Source: Rhodobacteraceae bacterium EhC02 (lineage in GTDB: Bacteria > Pseudomonadota > Alphaproteobacteria > Rhodobacterales > Rhodobacteraceae). From it: DNA of 64,000 nt. Location: contig LXYH01000003.1 in the NCBI GenBank assembly GCA_001650895.1, positions 1-64,000 on the forward strand, written 5' to 3'. Position numbers and translations under genes: made by a program. Below the pieces are notes generated by a model. That model saw nothing but the letters and a program-made list of their open reading frames with translations, was not told the DNA's origin and searched no databases. This document shows, piece by piece, positions 34,639-43,746 of this stretch (position 1 is its first letter; the number at the start of each line of letters is the position of its first letter).

Positions 34639-35100
34639 ATGAAACAGTTTGCATTGCCCGTCATCGCCCTGTCGGCCCTTGTTGCCGGCTGCGCCGAATT
34701 TCCGCTGAACCAGGGGGGTGGTACGCCCCCATCCGCGCCGCAGGCCACGACGCGCCCGCCCTTGACAGGGGCGCCGATCCGTCCCGAGGATCTGGACACC
34801 CCGACAGCCGCGGAACGGCGGGCCGCCGCAGCGCCGACGCCGGCCGCTGCAGGATCGCTTGGGGTCACCGTCGCCTCGCTGGGGGATCCGGCCCGGTCGG
34901 GGTTCTGGATGGAAACGCCGCTGGTCAGCGCGCCGACCAGAGGCAGCGTGCTTTACCGGGCGAACGGTCGGCGTCTGAATGTGGACCTGATCCCCATTGG
35001 TGGCCCCGCCACGGGGGGCAGCCGCCTGTCCTTGTCGGCGATGCGTATGCTGGATGCACCGCTGACGGCACTGCCCCAGGTCGAGGTTTTTGCGAACTGA
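34639..35100 (+). CDS. Predicted lipoprotein of unknown function
   Basis: A 153-residue protein with a lipoprotein signal: MKQFALPVIALSALVAGC, acylated Cys18. A Pro/Thr/Ala-rich low-complexity region (about 25-75) acts as a tether, and the last 75 residues form a small folded domain (SLGVTVASLGDPARSGFWME...). I do not recognise the domain. It resembles short D-galactarate-dehydratase-like or septal lipoproteins only superficially. The start at 34639 gives the lipobox; the open frame upstream is not signal-like. It is divergent from moaA and convergent with alkD. Confidence 0.78.
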   Translation: MKQFALPVIALSALVAGCAEFPLNQGGGTPPSAPQATTRPPLTGAPIRPEDLDTPTAAERRAAAAPTPAAAGSLGVTVASLGDPARSGFWMETPLVSAPTRGSVLYRANGRRLNVDLIPIGGPATGGSRLSLSAMRMLDAPLTALPQVEVFAN

Positions 35101-35118
35101 TCGGGCTGCTGCGGGGCC

Positions 35119-35826
35119 TCAGCCTTCGACAGGGGGGGGCGGTGTTTCGGGCGGCAGCAGTTTAGATGCTTCGCGCCGGGCGAAGGGCTTCATGTGCCTT
35201 GCATGGTTCTTGAGGAAATAGCGCACCCGGTCCGGGTCATGCTTTGACAGTTCGCGCAGCCACCATGCCACCGATTTCTGGATGAACCATTCGGGGTCAT
35301 GCACATAGGCCGCCGCCCATTCCAGCACGCGCTGGCGGATCTCCAGCTCGGCGGGTTTGGGATGGTTCTGCTTGGTCCAGGGCAGGGTAAAGACCATCGC
35401 GGCGCGGCGCGTCCAGTGATGGGGGGATTTGGTCCATCCGGCCACCGTTTCGATCCGTGAAGGATCCGCCAGCAGGCGTTTCTGCCCCGCGATGGCGGCA
35501 GCATCGGCAATGGCCCAGCTGTCGAAGGTCGGCACCCATGCGGCGATCAGGTCCCATGCCGCGTCATCCGGTTTCATCCGGGCCTGTGTCAGCAGCTTGG
35601 CGGCGGCGATCTTCGCCTCGAACACATCCGTTTGCCACAGCGCATCGGCCAGGGCCACGCGGTCCGACATGTCCATGCCCTCGCGCCAGGCAGACGCAAG
35701 ATCGGTGATCTGCGGCGTGGTCAGGCCCAGATATTCGCGCGGCACCTTGTGGTATTCCGCAAGGCCCTTGGCACGGTCGGGATCGGACAGGGCGCGCAGT
35801 TGCGCCAAGGCGTCATCAAGGGTCAT
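35119..35826 (-). CDS. AlkD-like DNA alkylation repair protein
   Basis: A 235-residue all-helical HEAT-like repeat protein of the AlkD DNA glycosylase family, which removes alkylated bases such as 3-methyladenine and 7-methylguanine. Family signs are YHKVPREYLGLTTPQI near residue 25, FDSWAIADA near 100, and the WTRRAAMVF / FIQKSVAWWLRE repeats near 138 and 180; the tryptophans line the DNA-binding groove. It overlaps the glmS stop by 4 bases (ATGA), so it is the last gene of the glmU-glmS transcript, an unexpected place for a repair enzyme. Confidence 0.9.
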   Translation of the reverse strand: MTLDDALAQLRALSDPDRAKGLAEYHKVPREYLGLTTPQITDLASAWREGMDMSDRVALADALWQTDVFEAKIAAAKLLTQARMKPDDAAWDLIAAWVPTFDSWAIADAAAIAGQKRLLADPSRIETVAGWTKSPHHWTRRAAMVFTLPWTKQNHPKPAELEIRQRVLEWAAAYVHDPEWFIQKSVAWWLRELSKHDPDRVRYFLKNHARHMKPFARREASKLLPPETPPPPVEG

Positions 35827-37646
35827 TCCACGGTCACCGACTTGGCAAGGTTGCGGGGTTGGTCCACATCTGTGCCCTTGGCGACAGCGGTGTGATAGGC
35901 CAGCAATTGTGCGGGCAGGGCGTAAAGGATCGGCGTCAGCACGGGGTCGATCCGCGGCATCACCAGCACCTGCCAGATCTGATCCGAGGCTTCGGCCTCA
36001 CCCTCGGCATCGGTGATCAGCATGACCTTGCCGCCACGGGCCATGACCTCCTGCATGTTCGACACCGTCTTGTCGAACAATGCGTCACGCGGGGCCATGA
36101 CGACGACGGGCATGGTCTTGTCGATCAGGGCGATGGGGCCATGCTTCAGTTCGCCTGATGCATAAGCTTCGGCGTGTATATAACTGATTTCCTTCAGCTT
36201 CAATGCCCCTTCAAGGGCCAGCGGATACATCAGCCCGCGCCCGAGGAACAGCACATCGGACGATTCCGACAGCTTGCGCGCGGCCTGCTTGATCCTGCCG
36301 CTCAGATCCAGTGCCGCGTTCAGCGCCACGGGCAGCGCGCGCAGGGCGCTGAGGTGGTCGGACAGTTCGTCATTGCTGATGCGGCCCCGCTGATGCGCGG
36401 CCTCGAGCGCCAGCAGCAACAGGACCGTCAACTGACAGGTAAAGGCCTTGGTCGAGGCGACGCCGATTTCGGCCCCCGCCATGATGGGCAGCGCCAGATC
36501 GCTTTCCCGCGCGATCGAGCTTTCAGGCACGTTGATCACCGAGACGATCGCCGCGGCCTTGTCCGCGCAAAAGCGCAGGGCGGCCAGCGTGTCCGCGGTC
36601 TCGCCCGACTGGCTGACGAAAAGCGCCACGGTGCGCGCGGGGATCGGCGGTTCGCGATAGCGGAATTCCGAGGCGATATCGACATCCACGGGCAGGCCTG
36701 CCAGTTGCTCGAACCAGTATTTCGCGGTCATGCAGGCATAGAAGGCGGTGCCGCAGGCCACCATCGACAGCCGGTCGATGGTCGTGAAATCCATGCCATC
36801 CCCCGGCAGGCGGATCGTATCGCCCTCGCCCGAGAGGTAGAAGCGCAGCGCCTCGCCGATCACGCGGGGCTGTTCGGCGATCTCCTTGGCCATGAAATGC
36901 TTGTGCCCGGCCTTGTCGACCTGCGCCGCCTCGATCTGGATGGTCTTGATCGGACGGTTGGCCAATTCACTGTTCAGATCACGAATCTCGAGGCTGGTGC
37001 GGGTCAAGACGGCGATGTCGCCCTCTTCCAGATAGGTGATGCGGTCGGTCATCGGGGCCAGGGCGATGGCATCCGATCCGACAAACATCTCGCCGTCGCC
37101 ATGTCCGATGGCCAGCGGGCTGCCCTTGCGGGCGGCGATCAGAAGATCATCCTCACCGTCGAACAGGAACACCAGTGCAAATGCACCGTGCAGGCGTGCA
37201 ATGGTCTGGCGTGCGGCCTCGACGGGGCTGGCGCCCTGCGCCATGTGATGCTGCGTCAGCAGCGCCACGGTTTCGGTGTCGGTCTGGGTGACGAATTCCA
37301 GACCATGCGCGCGCAGTTCGGCGCGCAATTCGCGGAAATTCTCGATGATGCCGTTATGCACCACGGCGACGGGACCGGCCTGATGCGGATGGGCATTGAC
37401 CACGCTGGGGGCGCCATGGGTCGCCCAGCGGGTGTGCCCGATGCCGGATTTTCCGGCCAGCGGGTCATGCACCAGAAGGTCGCTGAGGTTCACCAGCTTG
37501 CCGACGGCGCGGCGGCGGTCAAGCTTGCCGTTATTGACGGTCGCGATGCCCGCGCTGTCATAGCCGCGATATTCCAGACGCTTGAGCGCCTCGACCAGAA
37601 GGGGGGCGGCCTCGTGATCACCCAGAACGCCGACAATACCGCACAT
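35823..37646 (-). CDS. glmS: Glutamine-fructose-6-phosphate aminotransferase (isomerizing)
   Basis: A 607-residue enzyme that makes glucosamine-6-phosphate for peptidoglycan and lipopolysaccharide. The N-terminal glutamine amidotransferase domain begins MCGIVGVLG with catalytic Cys2, and the two SIS isomerase domains follow (VSQSGETADTLAALR near 347; LGRGLMYPLALEGALKLKEI near 480). The C-terminus DQPRNLAKSVTVE is the universal GlmS tail. It shares a TGATG junction with glmU upstream and ATGA with alkD downstream. I see no glmS ribozyme, which is a Firmicute feature. Confidence 0.98.
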   Translation of the reverse strand: MCGIVGVLGDHEAAPLLVEALKRLEYRGYDSAGIATVNNGKLDRRRAVGKLVNLSDLLVHDPLAGKSGIGHTRWATHGAPSVVNAHPHQAGPVAVVHNGIIENFRELRAELRAHGLEFVTQTDTETVALLTQHHMAQGASPVEAARQTIARLHGAFALVFLFDGEDDLLIAARKGSPLAIGHGDGEMFVGSDAIALAPMTDRITYLEEGDIAVLTRTSLEIRDLNSELANRPIKTIQIEAAQVDKAGHKHFMAKEIAEQPRVIGEALRFYLSGEGDTIRLPGDGMDFTTIDRLSMVACGTAFYACMTAKYWFEQLAGLPVDVDIASEFRYREPPIPARTVALFVSQSGETADTLAALRFCADKAAAIVSVINVPESSIARESDLALPIMAGAEIGVASTKAFTCQLTVLLLLALEAAHQRGRISNDELSDHLSALRALPVALNAALDLSGRIKQAARKLSESSDVLFLGRGLMYPLALEGALKLKEISYIHAEAYASGELKHGPIALIDKTMPVVVMAPRDALFDKTVSNMQEVMARGGKVMLITDAEGEAEASDQIWQVLVMPRIDPVLTPILYALPAQLLAYHTAVAKGTDVDQPRNLAKSVTVE

Positions 37647-39001
37647 CAGTTGTTTTCCTTGTTTTTCTTGGCCTTGCGCGCGCGCAGGATCTCCATGAGT
37701 TTCAGCGCCATGCCGGGTTTGACCTCTTGCCGGGCGCGGCCCAATGCCAGCGCGCCATCGGGCACATCCGCCGTGATCACCGAGCCGCTGCCGGTCATGG
37801 CTTCGTGCCCAACGCGGACCGGGGCGACAAGCATCGTGTTCGATCCGATGAAGGCGCCGCGCCCGATCTCGGTGTGATGCTTCATCACGCCATCGTAGTT
37901 GCAGATGATGGTTCCCGCGCCGATATTGCTGCCGGCGCCGATGGTCGCATCGCCGATATAGCTCAGGTGGTTGGCCTTGGCCCCCTCGTGCAGCACGGCA
38001 TTTTTGATTTCCACGAAGTTGCCGACATGCACATCTTCGGACAGTTCCGCGCCGGGGCGCAGCCGGGCATAGGGGCCCACGATGGCGCGCTGGCTGACAT
38101 GGCAGCCTTCCAGATGCGAGAATGCCCTGATCCGCGCGCCGCTTTCCACGGTCACGCCGGGGCCGAAGACCACGTTCTGTTCGATCACGGCATCGCGGCC
38201 GATCACCGTGTCATGGGCGAAATGGACCGTATCGGGTGCGATCAGGGTCACACCGTCCTCCAGTGCCCGGGTGCGGGCCTGGGCCTGAAAGGCGGCCTCG
38301 GCCTGCGCCAGTTCGGCGCGGGTGTTGATGCCCATGGTTTCCGCCTCGGGGCAGGTGACGGCGGTGGCGGTCAGACCGCGCGCGCGGGCGATGGCGATGA
38401 TGTCGGTCAGGTAGTATTCGCCTGCCGCATTGGCATTGCCGACGGCCGCGACCAGATCGAACAGCGTCTTGGCATCCGCCGCGATAACACCGCTGTTGCA
38501 GAGGGTTATGGCGCGTTCCTCATCCGTGGCGTCCTTGAATTCCACGATCCGCTCCAGCCGGTCGCCGCCCATCACCAGACGGCCATAGCGGCCCGGATCG
38601 GCGGCATGAAAGCCCAGCACCACGATGTCATGCTGTGCGCGCGCGGCCTGCATCGCTTCCAGCGTCTCGGGGCGGATCAGGGGCGTGTCGCCGTAAAGCA
38701 CGATCACGTCACCGTCGAAACCCGCCAGCGCGGGGGCCGCCTGCGCGACTGCGTGGGCGGTGCCAAGTTGCGGTTCCTGCACCACGCATTGCGCGGCCTC
38801 GTCCCAGTCCTGTGCCGCGGCCTTCACGGCCTCGGCCCCGTGCCCGGTGACAATGACGCAAGCCGCTGCATCCAGTGCAAAGCCTGCCTTCATCGCATGG
38901 ATCAGAAGCGGTGCACCGGCCAGCGGGTGCAGCACCTTGGGCAGGTCCGAATTCATCCGCGTGCCCATGCCGGCCGCCAGAATGACAAGTGCTGTGTTCA
39001 T
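37646..39001 (-). CDS. glmU: Bifunctional GlmU: glucosamine-1-phosphate acetyltransferase/UDP-GlcNAc pyrophosphorylase
   Basis: A 451-residue enzyme that forms UDP-N-acetylglucosamine. The N-terminal pyrophosphorylase domain has LAAGMGTRMNSDLPKVLHPL (8-27), and the C-terminal left-handed beta-helix of hexapeptide repeats (about 250-430) is the acetyltransferase, with HLSYIGDATIGAGSNIGAGT near 345. The acidic/basic tail ARKAKKNKENN is lineage specific. With glmS it gives two steps of the same pathway in one operon. A 127-base gap separates it from the divergent gph gene. Confidence 0.98.
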   Translation of the reverse strand: MNTALVILAAGMGTRMNSDLPKVLHPLAGAPLLIHAMKAGFALDAAACVIVTGHGAEAVKAAAQDWDEAAQCVVQEPQLGTAHAVAQAAPALAGFDGDVIVLYGDTPLIRPETLEAMQAARAQHDIVVLGFHAADPGRYGRLVMGGDRLERIVEFKDATDEERAITLCNSGVIAADAKTLFDLVAAVGNANAAGEYYLTDIIAIARARGLTATAVTCPEAETMGINTRAELAQAEAAFQAQARTRALEDGVTLIAPDTVHFAHDTVIGRDAVIEQNVVFGPGVTVESGARIRAFSHLEGCHVSQRAIVGPYARLRPGAELSEDVHVGNFVEIKNAVLHEGAKANHLSYIGDATIGAGSNIGAGTIICNYDGVMKHHTEIGRGAFIGSNTMLVAPVRVGHEAMTGSGSVITADVPDGALALGRARQEVKPGMALKLMEILRARKAKKNKENN

Positions 39002-39128
39002 GCTGTTTCTCTTTGCCCTTTTGGTTGGCCCGTTTTATCCGGTTGGCCCAAGGGCGCAAGGCTGCATCGGTTCACGTCTGATTGCGGGATATGACAGGCA
39101 TCGGCGGCAGACCGCCGGAAAGGGCAGA

Positions 39129-39797
39129 ATGATGAGAACGGTAATTTTCGATCTGGACGGAACCCTGGCCGATACAAGCGGCGATCTGATCGCGGCGGCA
39201 AACGCCTGTTTCGACATGATGGGGGCGGGCGCCCTGCTGGATCCGGCGCGCGATGCAGGCACCGCGTTGCGGGGCGGTCGCGCGATGCTGCGGCTGGGGC
39301 TGGACCGGATGGGGCATGCCGATCCCGAGGTGCAGATCGACCGTTTCTATCCCGTGCTGCTGGAGGCTTACGGCGCGGCCATCGATGTGCATACGGTGAT
39401 CTATCCCGGCGCGATGGAGGCCGTGGCGCAGCTGTCGCGCGATGGCTACGCGGTGGGGATCTGCACCAACAAGCCCGAAGGCCTTGCCGAGACGCTGATG
39501 ACCCGGCTGGGGGTGCGCGGGGCCTTCGCCTCGCTTGTGGGGGCCGATACCTTGACGGTGCGCAAACCCGACGCCGCGCCCTTCGTCGAGGCGGTGCGCC
39601 GCGCGGGCGGCGATCCGCGCCGGTCGCTCTTGGTGGGTGATACCGTCACCGACCGCGAAACCGCGCGTGCTGCGGGCGTGCCCTCGGTGCTGGTCACCTT
39701 CGGGCCGGGGGGCGATGACGTGGCCGCGCTGCAGCCCGAGGCCCTGATCGGGCATTACGACGAATTGCCCGGCACCGTTCAGCGGCTGATCGGCTGA
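39129..39797 (+). CDS. gph: Phosphoglycolate phosphatase-like HAD hydrolase
   Basis: A 222-residue HAD-superfamily phosphatase. The catalytic motif is VIFDLDGTLADT with the nucleophile Asp8 and acid Asp10; motif II is ICTNKP near 117, and motif III/IV are RKPDAAPF and LVGDTVTDRETA near 155-175. The DTSGDLIAAAN cap start is typical of Gph, which removes 2-phosphoglycolate formed by DNA repair or oxygenation. Its 3' end overlaps the convergent PrpD gene by 19 bases. ATG 39132 is an equally good start. Confidence 0.88.
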   Translation: MMRTVIFDLDGTLADTSGDLIAAANACFDMMGAGALLDPARDAGTALRGGRAMLRLGLDRMGHADPEVQIDRFYPVLLEAYGAAIDVHTVIYPGAMEAVAQLSRDGYAVGICTNKPEGLAETLMTRLGVRGAFASLVGADTLTVRKPDAAPFVEAVRRAGGDPRRSLLVGDTVTDRETARAAGVPSVLVTFGPGGDDVAALQPEALIGHYDELPGTVQRLIG

Positions 39798-41095
39798 CGG
39801 ATCAGGTCGGCCAGCGGGGCGAAATCGCCCTGCGGCAGGGCGTCGATGGCGGCTTCGATGGTGCGGGCGCGTTCCTGGCCCAATGCGGGGCCTGCCAGTT
39901 CGTGAAACTTGGCGCGCAACGCGGCCTCGGTCGGCGGGGCGGTGTGATCCCAGCGCGGCTCCATCCAGTCGCCCGCCAGAACGCGCCCGTCCTTCAGCAC
40001 CAGGTCCACGCGGGCATAGCGCCGCAGCGGGAAGGCGGCGTTGGCATGGTCGGATTCGTGCAGCACCATGCCATCGGACAGGCGCAGCACCTCGGGATCG
40101 GTCAGCGCGTCATCGGCGATATGGGCGGGGGCCACGGTGCCATGCACCAGCGCCACGGCGCAGGGGAAAGTGGTGGAATACTGCGCGGCATCGCTGCCTT
40201 CGGGGCGGCGCGTCGCCAGACGGATCGACTCGTGAAAGGACGTGACCTCGATCCGGTCCACCTGGTCCGCGGTCAGATCATGCGCGCGGCGCAGGGCCAG
40301 CACCCCCTCGATCGGGGCCTGGGCCCATCGGCAGACGGGGTAGGGCTTGAAATACTGCTCCATCGTGTACCAGCGGGTGCCGATATCGGCCCAGTATGCA
40401 GGGGCCTCCTCGACCGTGATGGCGGGGGCGCCGGTAAAGCCGGCAGCCGCCAGACGCGCCGCCGATACGCCCGCCATCGCGCCCCAGCCGGACCCGTCCT
40501 TGACCATGGTGGGATGGTCGATGCAGCGCATCATCTGGCTGCGCGGTCCGTGATATTCCGCGATCCCCAGCGCGTGGCGGGTCTGGTCGTGATCCAGCCG
40601 CAGCAGGCGCGCGGCCACGGCGGCGGCGGTCACGGCGCCCCAGCTGCCGGATGTGTGGTAATCGGCCACCGTGCCGTGTTGGGCCATGGCGGCGCGGGCG
40701 CCGAATTCATACCCCAGCGCCAGTGCGGTCAGCATGTCCTGTCCGCTGGCGCCAGTCTCGACGGCAAGGGGCAGGATCGCGGCCAGTGTCGGGCAACCGA
40801 TATGCCCTTTCGAGGGGTTGAACCCGTCGTGCCCGTCAAGGCTGTCGATGGTCATGCCGGCGGCAAGGGCCACGCCGCTGGCGCTGGCGCCGCGCCCGTC
40901 GAAAAGCATCGGCAGCGTCCCGCCGAACTCGGCCGCCGCGTGATCGCGGATGATCCGGCTCAGGCGCGTGCCCGCGCCACCCGCCGCGACCCCGATCAGG
41001 TCCAGCAGGGCCAGCGGCAGGCGGGCCTGCACGGCGGCGGGAAGGTCCTGCCAGCGCAGGTCATGGATGAGGCGGGGGGCTGTTGTCTGGTCCAT
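39779..41095 (-). CDS. MmgE/PrpD family protein
   Basis: A 438-residue protein of the MmgE/PrpD family (2-methylcitrate dehydratase-like), which includes dehydratases of the methylcitrate cycle, cis-aconitate decarboxylase and many uncharacterised members. Typical blocks are LDLIGVAAGGAGT near residue 29, FNPSKGHIGCPTLAAILPLA near 92, and the KDGSGWGAMAGVSAARLA block near 200. No prpB/prpC partner is here, so 2-methylcitrate use is doubtful. Start at 41095 (MDQTTAP) is chosen by homologue-like length; the ribosome site is weak, and ATG 41167 is possible. Confidence 0.87.
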   Translation of the reverse strand: MDQTTAPRLIHDLRWQDLPAAVQARLPLALLDLIGVAAGGAGTRLSRIIRDHAAAEFGGTLPMLFDGRGASASGVALAAGMTIDSLDGHDGFNPSKGHIGCPTLAAILPLAVETGASGQDMLTALALGYEFGARAAMAQHGTVADYHTSGSWGAVTAAAVAARLLRLDHDQTRHALGIAEYHGPRSQMMRCIDHPTMVKDGSGWGAMAGVSAARLAAAGFTGAPAITVEEAPAYWADIGTRWYTMEQYFKPYPVCRWAQAPIEGVLALRRAHDLTADQVDRIEVTSFHESIRLATRRPEGSDAAQYSTTFPCAVALVHGTVAPAHIADDALTDPEVLRLSDGMVLHESDHANAAFPLRRYARVDLVLKDGRVLAGDWMEPRWDHTAPPTEAALRAKFHELAGPALGQERARTIEAAIDALPQGDFAPLADLIRQPISR

Positions 41096-41193
41096 CCGGT
41101 CAGTCTGTGTCCGGCTTGGGGGTTTTTCCGCGACAAAGCCGACATCGCACAGAGGCGCTTGCGACATTGATGAAACGCCGCAATTGACGAAAG

Positions 41194-41218
41194 GCCCCTG
41201 TCGCACCACAACAGGGGC
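41194..41218 (+). promoter_or_regulatory. Stem-loop abutting the start codon of the DegT-type gene
   Basis: Perfect 8-base arms GCCCCTGT / ACAGGGGC with a 9-base loop; the right arm ends at the base before the ATG (41219). The only purine-rich ribosome-site-like run (AGGGG) is inside this arm. Such a hairpin could hold translation low or be bound by a regulator. Confidence 0.5.
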
Positions 41219-42424
41219 ATGGATCAGAACCGCAGCGACATCTTCACCGGCAGCTTCACCCAGCAGGAGCCGATCCCCGAAGAGGGGATCGAGGCCGCCA
41301 TCGCCATCATGCGCAGCGGGCGGTTGCACCGTTACAACGTCAAGGGCGACGAGCCGGGCGAGGTTGCGCTGCTGGAGCAGGAATTCGCCGCCGCCATGGG
41401 GGTGAAATACAGCCTGGCCGTGGCCTCGGGCGGATATGCGATGACAACGGCGCTGCGGGCGCTGGGGGTCAGACCCGGTGCCAGGGTGCTGAGCAATGCC
41501 TTCACCCTGGCACCCGTGCCGGGCGCGATCGCGGCGGTGGGCGCGGTGCCGGTCTTCGTGGGCGTGACCGAGGCGCTGACCATCGACCTTGATGATCTCG
41601 AGGCCAAGGCGGATCAGGCATCAGTCCTGCTGCTCAGCCATATGCGCGGGCATATCTGCGACATGGACCGGCTGCTGGAGATTTGCACCCGTCACGGCGT
41701 GCGCGTGATCGAGGATTGCGCCCATACGATGGGGGCGCGCTGGCGCGGGCGGCTGTCGGGCACCGACGGGGTGATCGGCTGCTATTCGACGCAGACCTAC
41801 AAGCACATGAACTCTGGCGAGGGCGGGTTTCTTGTCACCAATGATGACCAGGTCATGGCCCGTGCGGTGATCCTGTCGGGATCCTACATGCTGTATCCGC
41901 GCCACCTTGCGGCGCCGGAACCTGCGGTGTTCGAGGCGGTGAAATACGACACGCCCAATATCTCGGGGCGGATGGATCACCTGCGCGCGGCGATCCTGCG
42001 CCCGCAGCTGCGCCGCCTTGAGGCGCAATGCGCCGCGTGGACCGACCGCTACCGCGTGGTCGAGGCGGGGTTGCGCGACTGCCCCGGCCTGCGCCTGATC
42101 AATCGCCCGGACGAAGAAGCCTTCGTCGGCTCGTCCTTCCAGTTCCTGCTGCTGGACTGGGCCGCACCCAAGGTGCGCGATGTGGTGGCGCGCTGCGCCG
42201 CGCGCGGGGTCGAGCTGAAGTGGTTCGGCGCGGCGGAACCAGCCGGTTTCACCAGCCGCTATGACAGCTGGCGCTATGCCCCCAGCGCGCCGATGCCGGC
42301 AAGCGACCGGATTCTGGCGGGGATCCTGGACATGCGCCTGCCGCTGACCTTCAGCCTCGAGGATTGCGCGCTGCTGGCCCGCATCATTCGCGCCGAGGTC
42401 AGTGCCGTTCACCAGGCGGCGTGA
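41219..42424 (+). CDS. DegT/DnrJ/EryC1/StrS family PLP aminotransferase
   Basis: A 401-residue fold-type I PLP enzyme of the sugar-aminotransferase family. The PLP lysine is Lys195 in STQTYKHMNSGEGG; the cofactor aspartate is in VIEDCAHTMGA near 164; and VASGGYAMTTALRALGV near 68 binds phosphate. Members usually aminate keto-sugars of surface polysaccharides or antibiotics, but no sugar or glycosyl genes are adjacent, so its substrate is unknown. It is divergent from the PrpD gene (123-base gap). The ATG follows directly after a stem-loop; no later ATG appears until residue 31. Confidence 0.86.
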   Translation: MDQNRSDIFTGSFTQQEPIPEEGIEAAIAIMRSGRLHRYNVKGDEPGEVALLEQEFAAAMGVKYSLAVASGGYAMTTALRALGVRPGARVLSNAFTLAPVPGAIAAVGAVPVFVGVTEALTIDLDDLEAKADQASVLLLSHMRGHICDMDRLLEICTRHGVRVIEDCAHTMGARWRGRLSGTDGVIGCYSTQTYKHMNSGEGGFLVTNDDQVMARAVILSGSYMLYPRHLAAPEPAVFEAVKYDTPNISGRMDHLRAAILRPQLRRLEAQCAAWTDRYRVVEAGLRDCPGLRLINRPDEEAFVGSSFQFLLLDWAAPKVRDVVARCAARGVELKWFGAAEPAGFTSRYDSWRYAPSAPMPASDRILAGILDMRLPLTFSLEDCALLARIIRAEVSAVHQAA

Positions 42425-42500
42425 CGACCGAACAGGTCTCTTGCGTATTTTCGGATCGGTGAAGCAGGGGCGCGGTCCGTTGGGCGACCGTGCAAGGGTG

Positions 42501-42530
42501 TTGACGCGACTCGCTTGTCATGCCTATTAA
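42501..42530 (+). promoter_or_regulatory. Promoter of the leucine degradation operon
   Basis: TTGACG, 18 bases, then TATTAA, 53 bases before the ivd start. It is the only AT-rich patch in the 158-base gap. Confidence 0.6.
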
Positions 42531-42544
42531 TGAACAATCGTTCA
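42531..42544. promoter_or_regulatory. Palindromic operator candidate at the ivd promoter
   Basis: TGAAC-AATC-GTTCA, a perfect inverted repeat right after the -10 hexamer. The size and symmetry suit a TetR-family dimer. In other bacteria this pathway is regulated by LiuR (MerR) or LiuQ (TetR); no such regulator is encoded in the window. Confidence 0.5.
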
Positions 42545-42582
42545 ATAAATGCCGGGCCGCGCGATCCGGGGGAGGATGAGGG

Positions 42583-43746
42583 ATGTTCACAGCAACGATG
42601 AAATTCGATCTGGGCGAGGATGTGAACGCGCTGCGCGACATGGTGCACCGCTGGGCACAGGAACGCATCAGGCCGATGGCGGGGCAGATCGACACCAGCA
42701 ATGAATTTCCCGCCGAGCTGTGGCGCGAGATGGGCGAGCTGGGCCTGCTGGGCATCACCGTGGACGAGGCTTACGGCGGCGCGGGGATGGGATACCTTGC
42801 CCATGTCATTGCGGTCGAGGAAATCGCGCGCGCCAGCGCCAGCGTCAGCCTGTCCTATGGCGCGCATTCGAACCTCTGCGTCAACCAGATCAAGCTGAAC
42901 GGGACCGAGGCGCAGAAGCAGAAATATCTGCCCGGTCTGGTCAGTGGCGCGCATGTGGGCGCACTGGCCATGTCCGAGCCGGGTGCGGGCAGCGACGTGG
43001 TCTCGATGAAGCTGCGCGCCGAAAAGCGCAACGATCACTACCGGCTGAGCGGGAACAAGTACTGGATCACCAATGGTCCCGATGCCGATACGCTGGTGGT
43101 CTATGCCAAGACCGACCCGGATGCGGGGTCCAAGGGGATCACCGCCTTCCTGATCGAAAAGACCATGAAGGGGTTTTCCACCAGCAAGCATTTCGACAAG
43201 CTGGGCATGCGCGGGTCCAACACCGCCGAATTGATCTTCGACGATGTGGAAGTGCCCTTCGAGAACGTCCTTGGCGAAGAAGGGCGCGGCGTTCGCGTGC
43301 TGATGTCGGGTCTGGATTACGAGCGCGTGGTGCTGTCGGGCATCGGCACCGGCATCATGGCCGCCTGCCTGGACGAGATCATGCCCTACATGGCCGAGCG
43401 CAAGCAGTTCGGCCAAAGCATCGGGAATTTCCAGCTGATGCAGGGCAAGCTGGCCGACATGTACACGGCCATGAACTCGGCCCGCGCCTATGTCTACGAG
43501 GTCGCCAAGGCCTGCGACCGGGGCGAGGTGACGCGCGCCGATGCCGCCGCCTGCGTGCTTTATGCCAGCGAAGAGGCGATGAAGGTCTCGCATCAGGCGG
43601 TGCAGGCGATGGGCGGGGCGGGGTTCCTGGCGGATGCGCCGGTGGCGCGGATCTTCCGCGATGCCAAGCTGATGGAAATCGGTGCCGGCACCTCGGAGAT
43701 CCGGCGCATGCTGGTCGGCCGCGAGATGATGGCCGCGATGTCATGA
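42583..43746 (+). CDS. ivd: Isovaleryl-CoA dehydrogenase
   Basis: A 387-residue FAD acyl-CoA dehydrogenase that oxidises isovaleryl-CoA to 3-methylcrotonyl-CoA in leucine breakdown. The catalytic base is Glu247 in [12 protein letters not shown], the position that marks isovaleryl-CoA dehydrogenases (rather than the C-terminal glutamate of other members). FAD contacts are [19 protein letters not shown] near 128 and [20 protein letters not shown] near 155; [18 protein letters not shown] is the C-terminal block. It is the first gene of a nine-gene operon, with the next gene overlapping by ATGA. Confidence 0.97.
   Translation: MFTATMKFDLGEDVNALRDMVHRWAQERIRPMAGQIDTSNEFPAELWREMGELGLLGITVDEAYGGAGMGYLAHVIAVEEIARASASVSLSYGAHSNLCVNQIKLNGTEAQKQKYLPGLVSGAHVGALAMSEPGAGSDVVSMKLRAEKRNDHYRLSGNKYWITNGPDADTLVVYAKTDPDAGSKGITAFLIEKTMKGFSTSKHFDKLGMRGSNTAELIFDDVEVPFENVLGEEGRGVRVLMSGLDYERVVLSGIGTGIMAACLDEIMPYMAERKQFGQSIGNFQLMQGKLADMYTAMNSARAYVYEVAKACDRGEVTRADAAACVLYASEEAMKVSHQAVQAMGGAGFLADAPVARIFRDAKLMEIGAGTSEIRRMLVGREMMAAMS

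Noticed and set aside
39779-41095. Assignment of the MmgE/PrpD gene as prpD of the methylcitrate cycle
   Set aside because: No prpB, prpC or prpR is nearby, and the family includes many unrelated activities.
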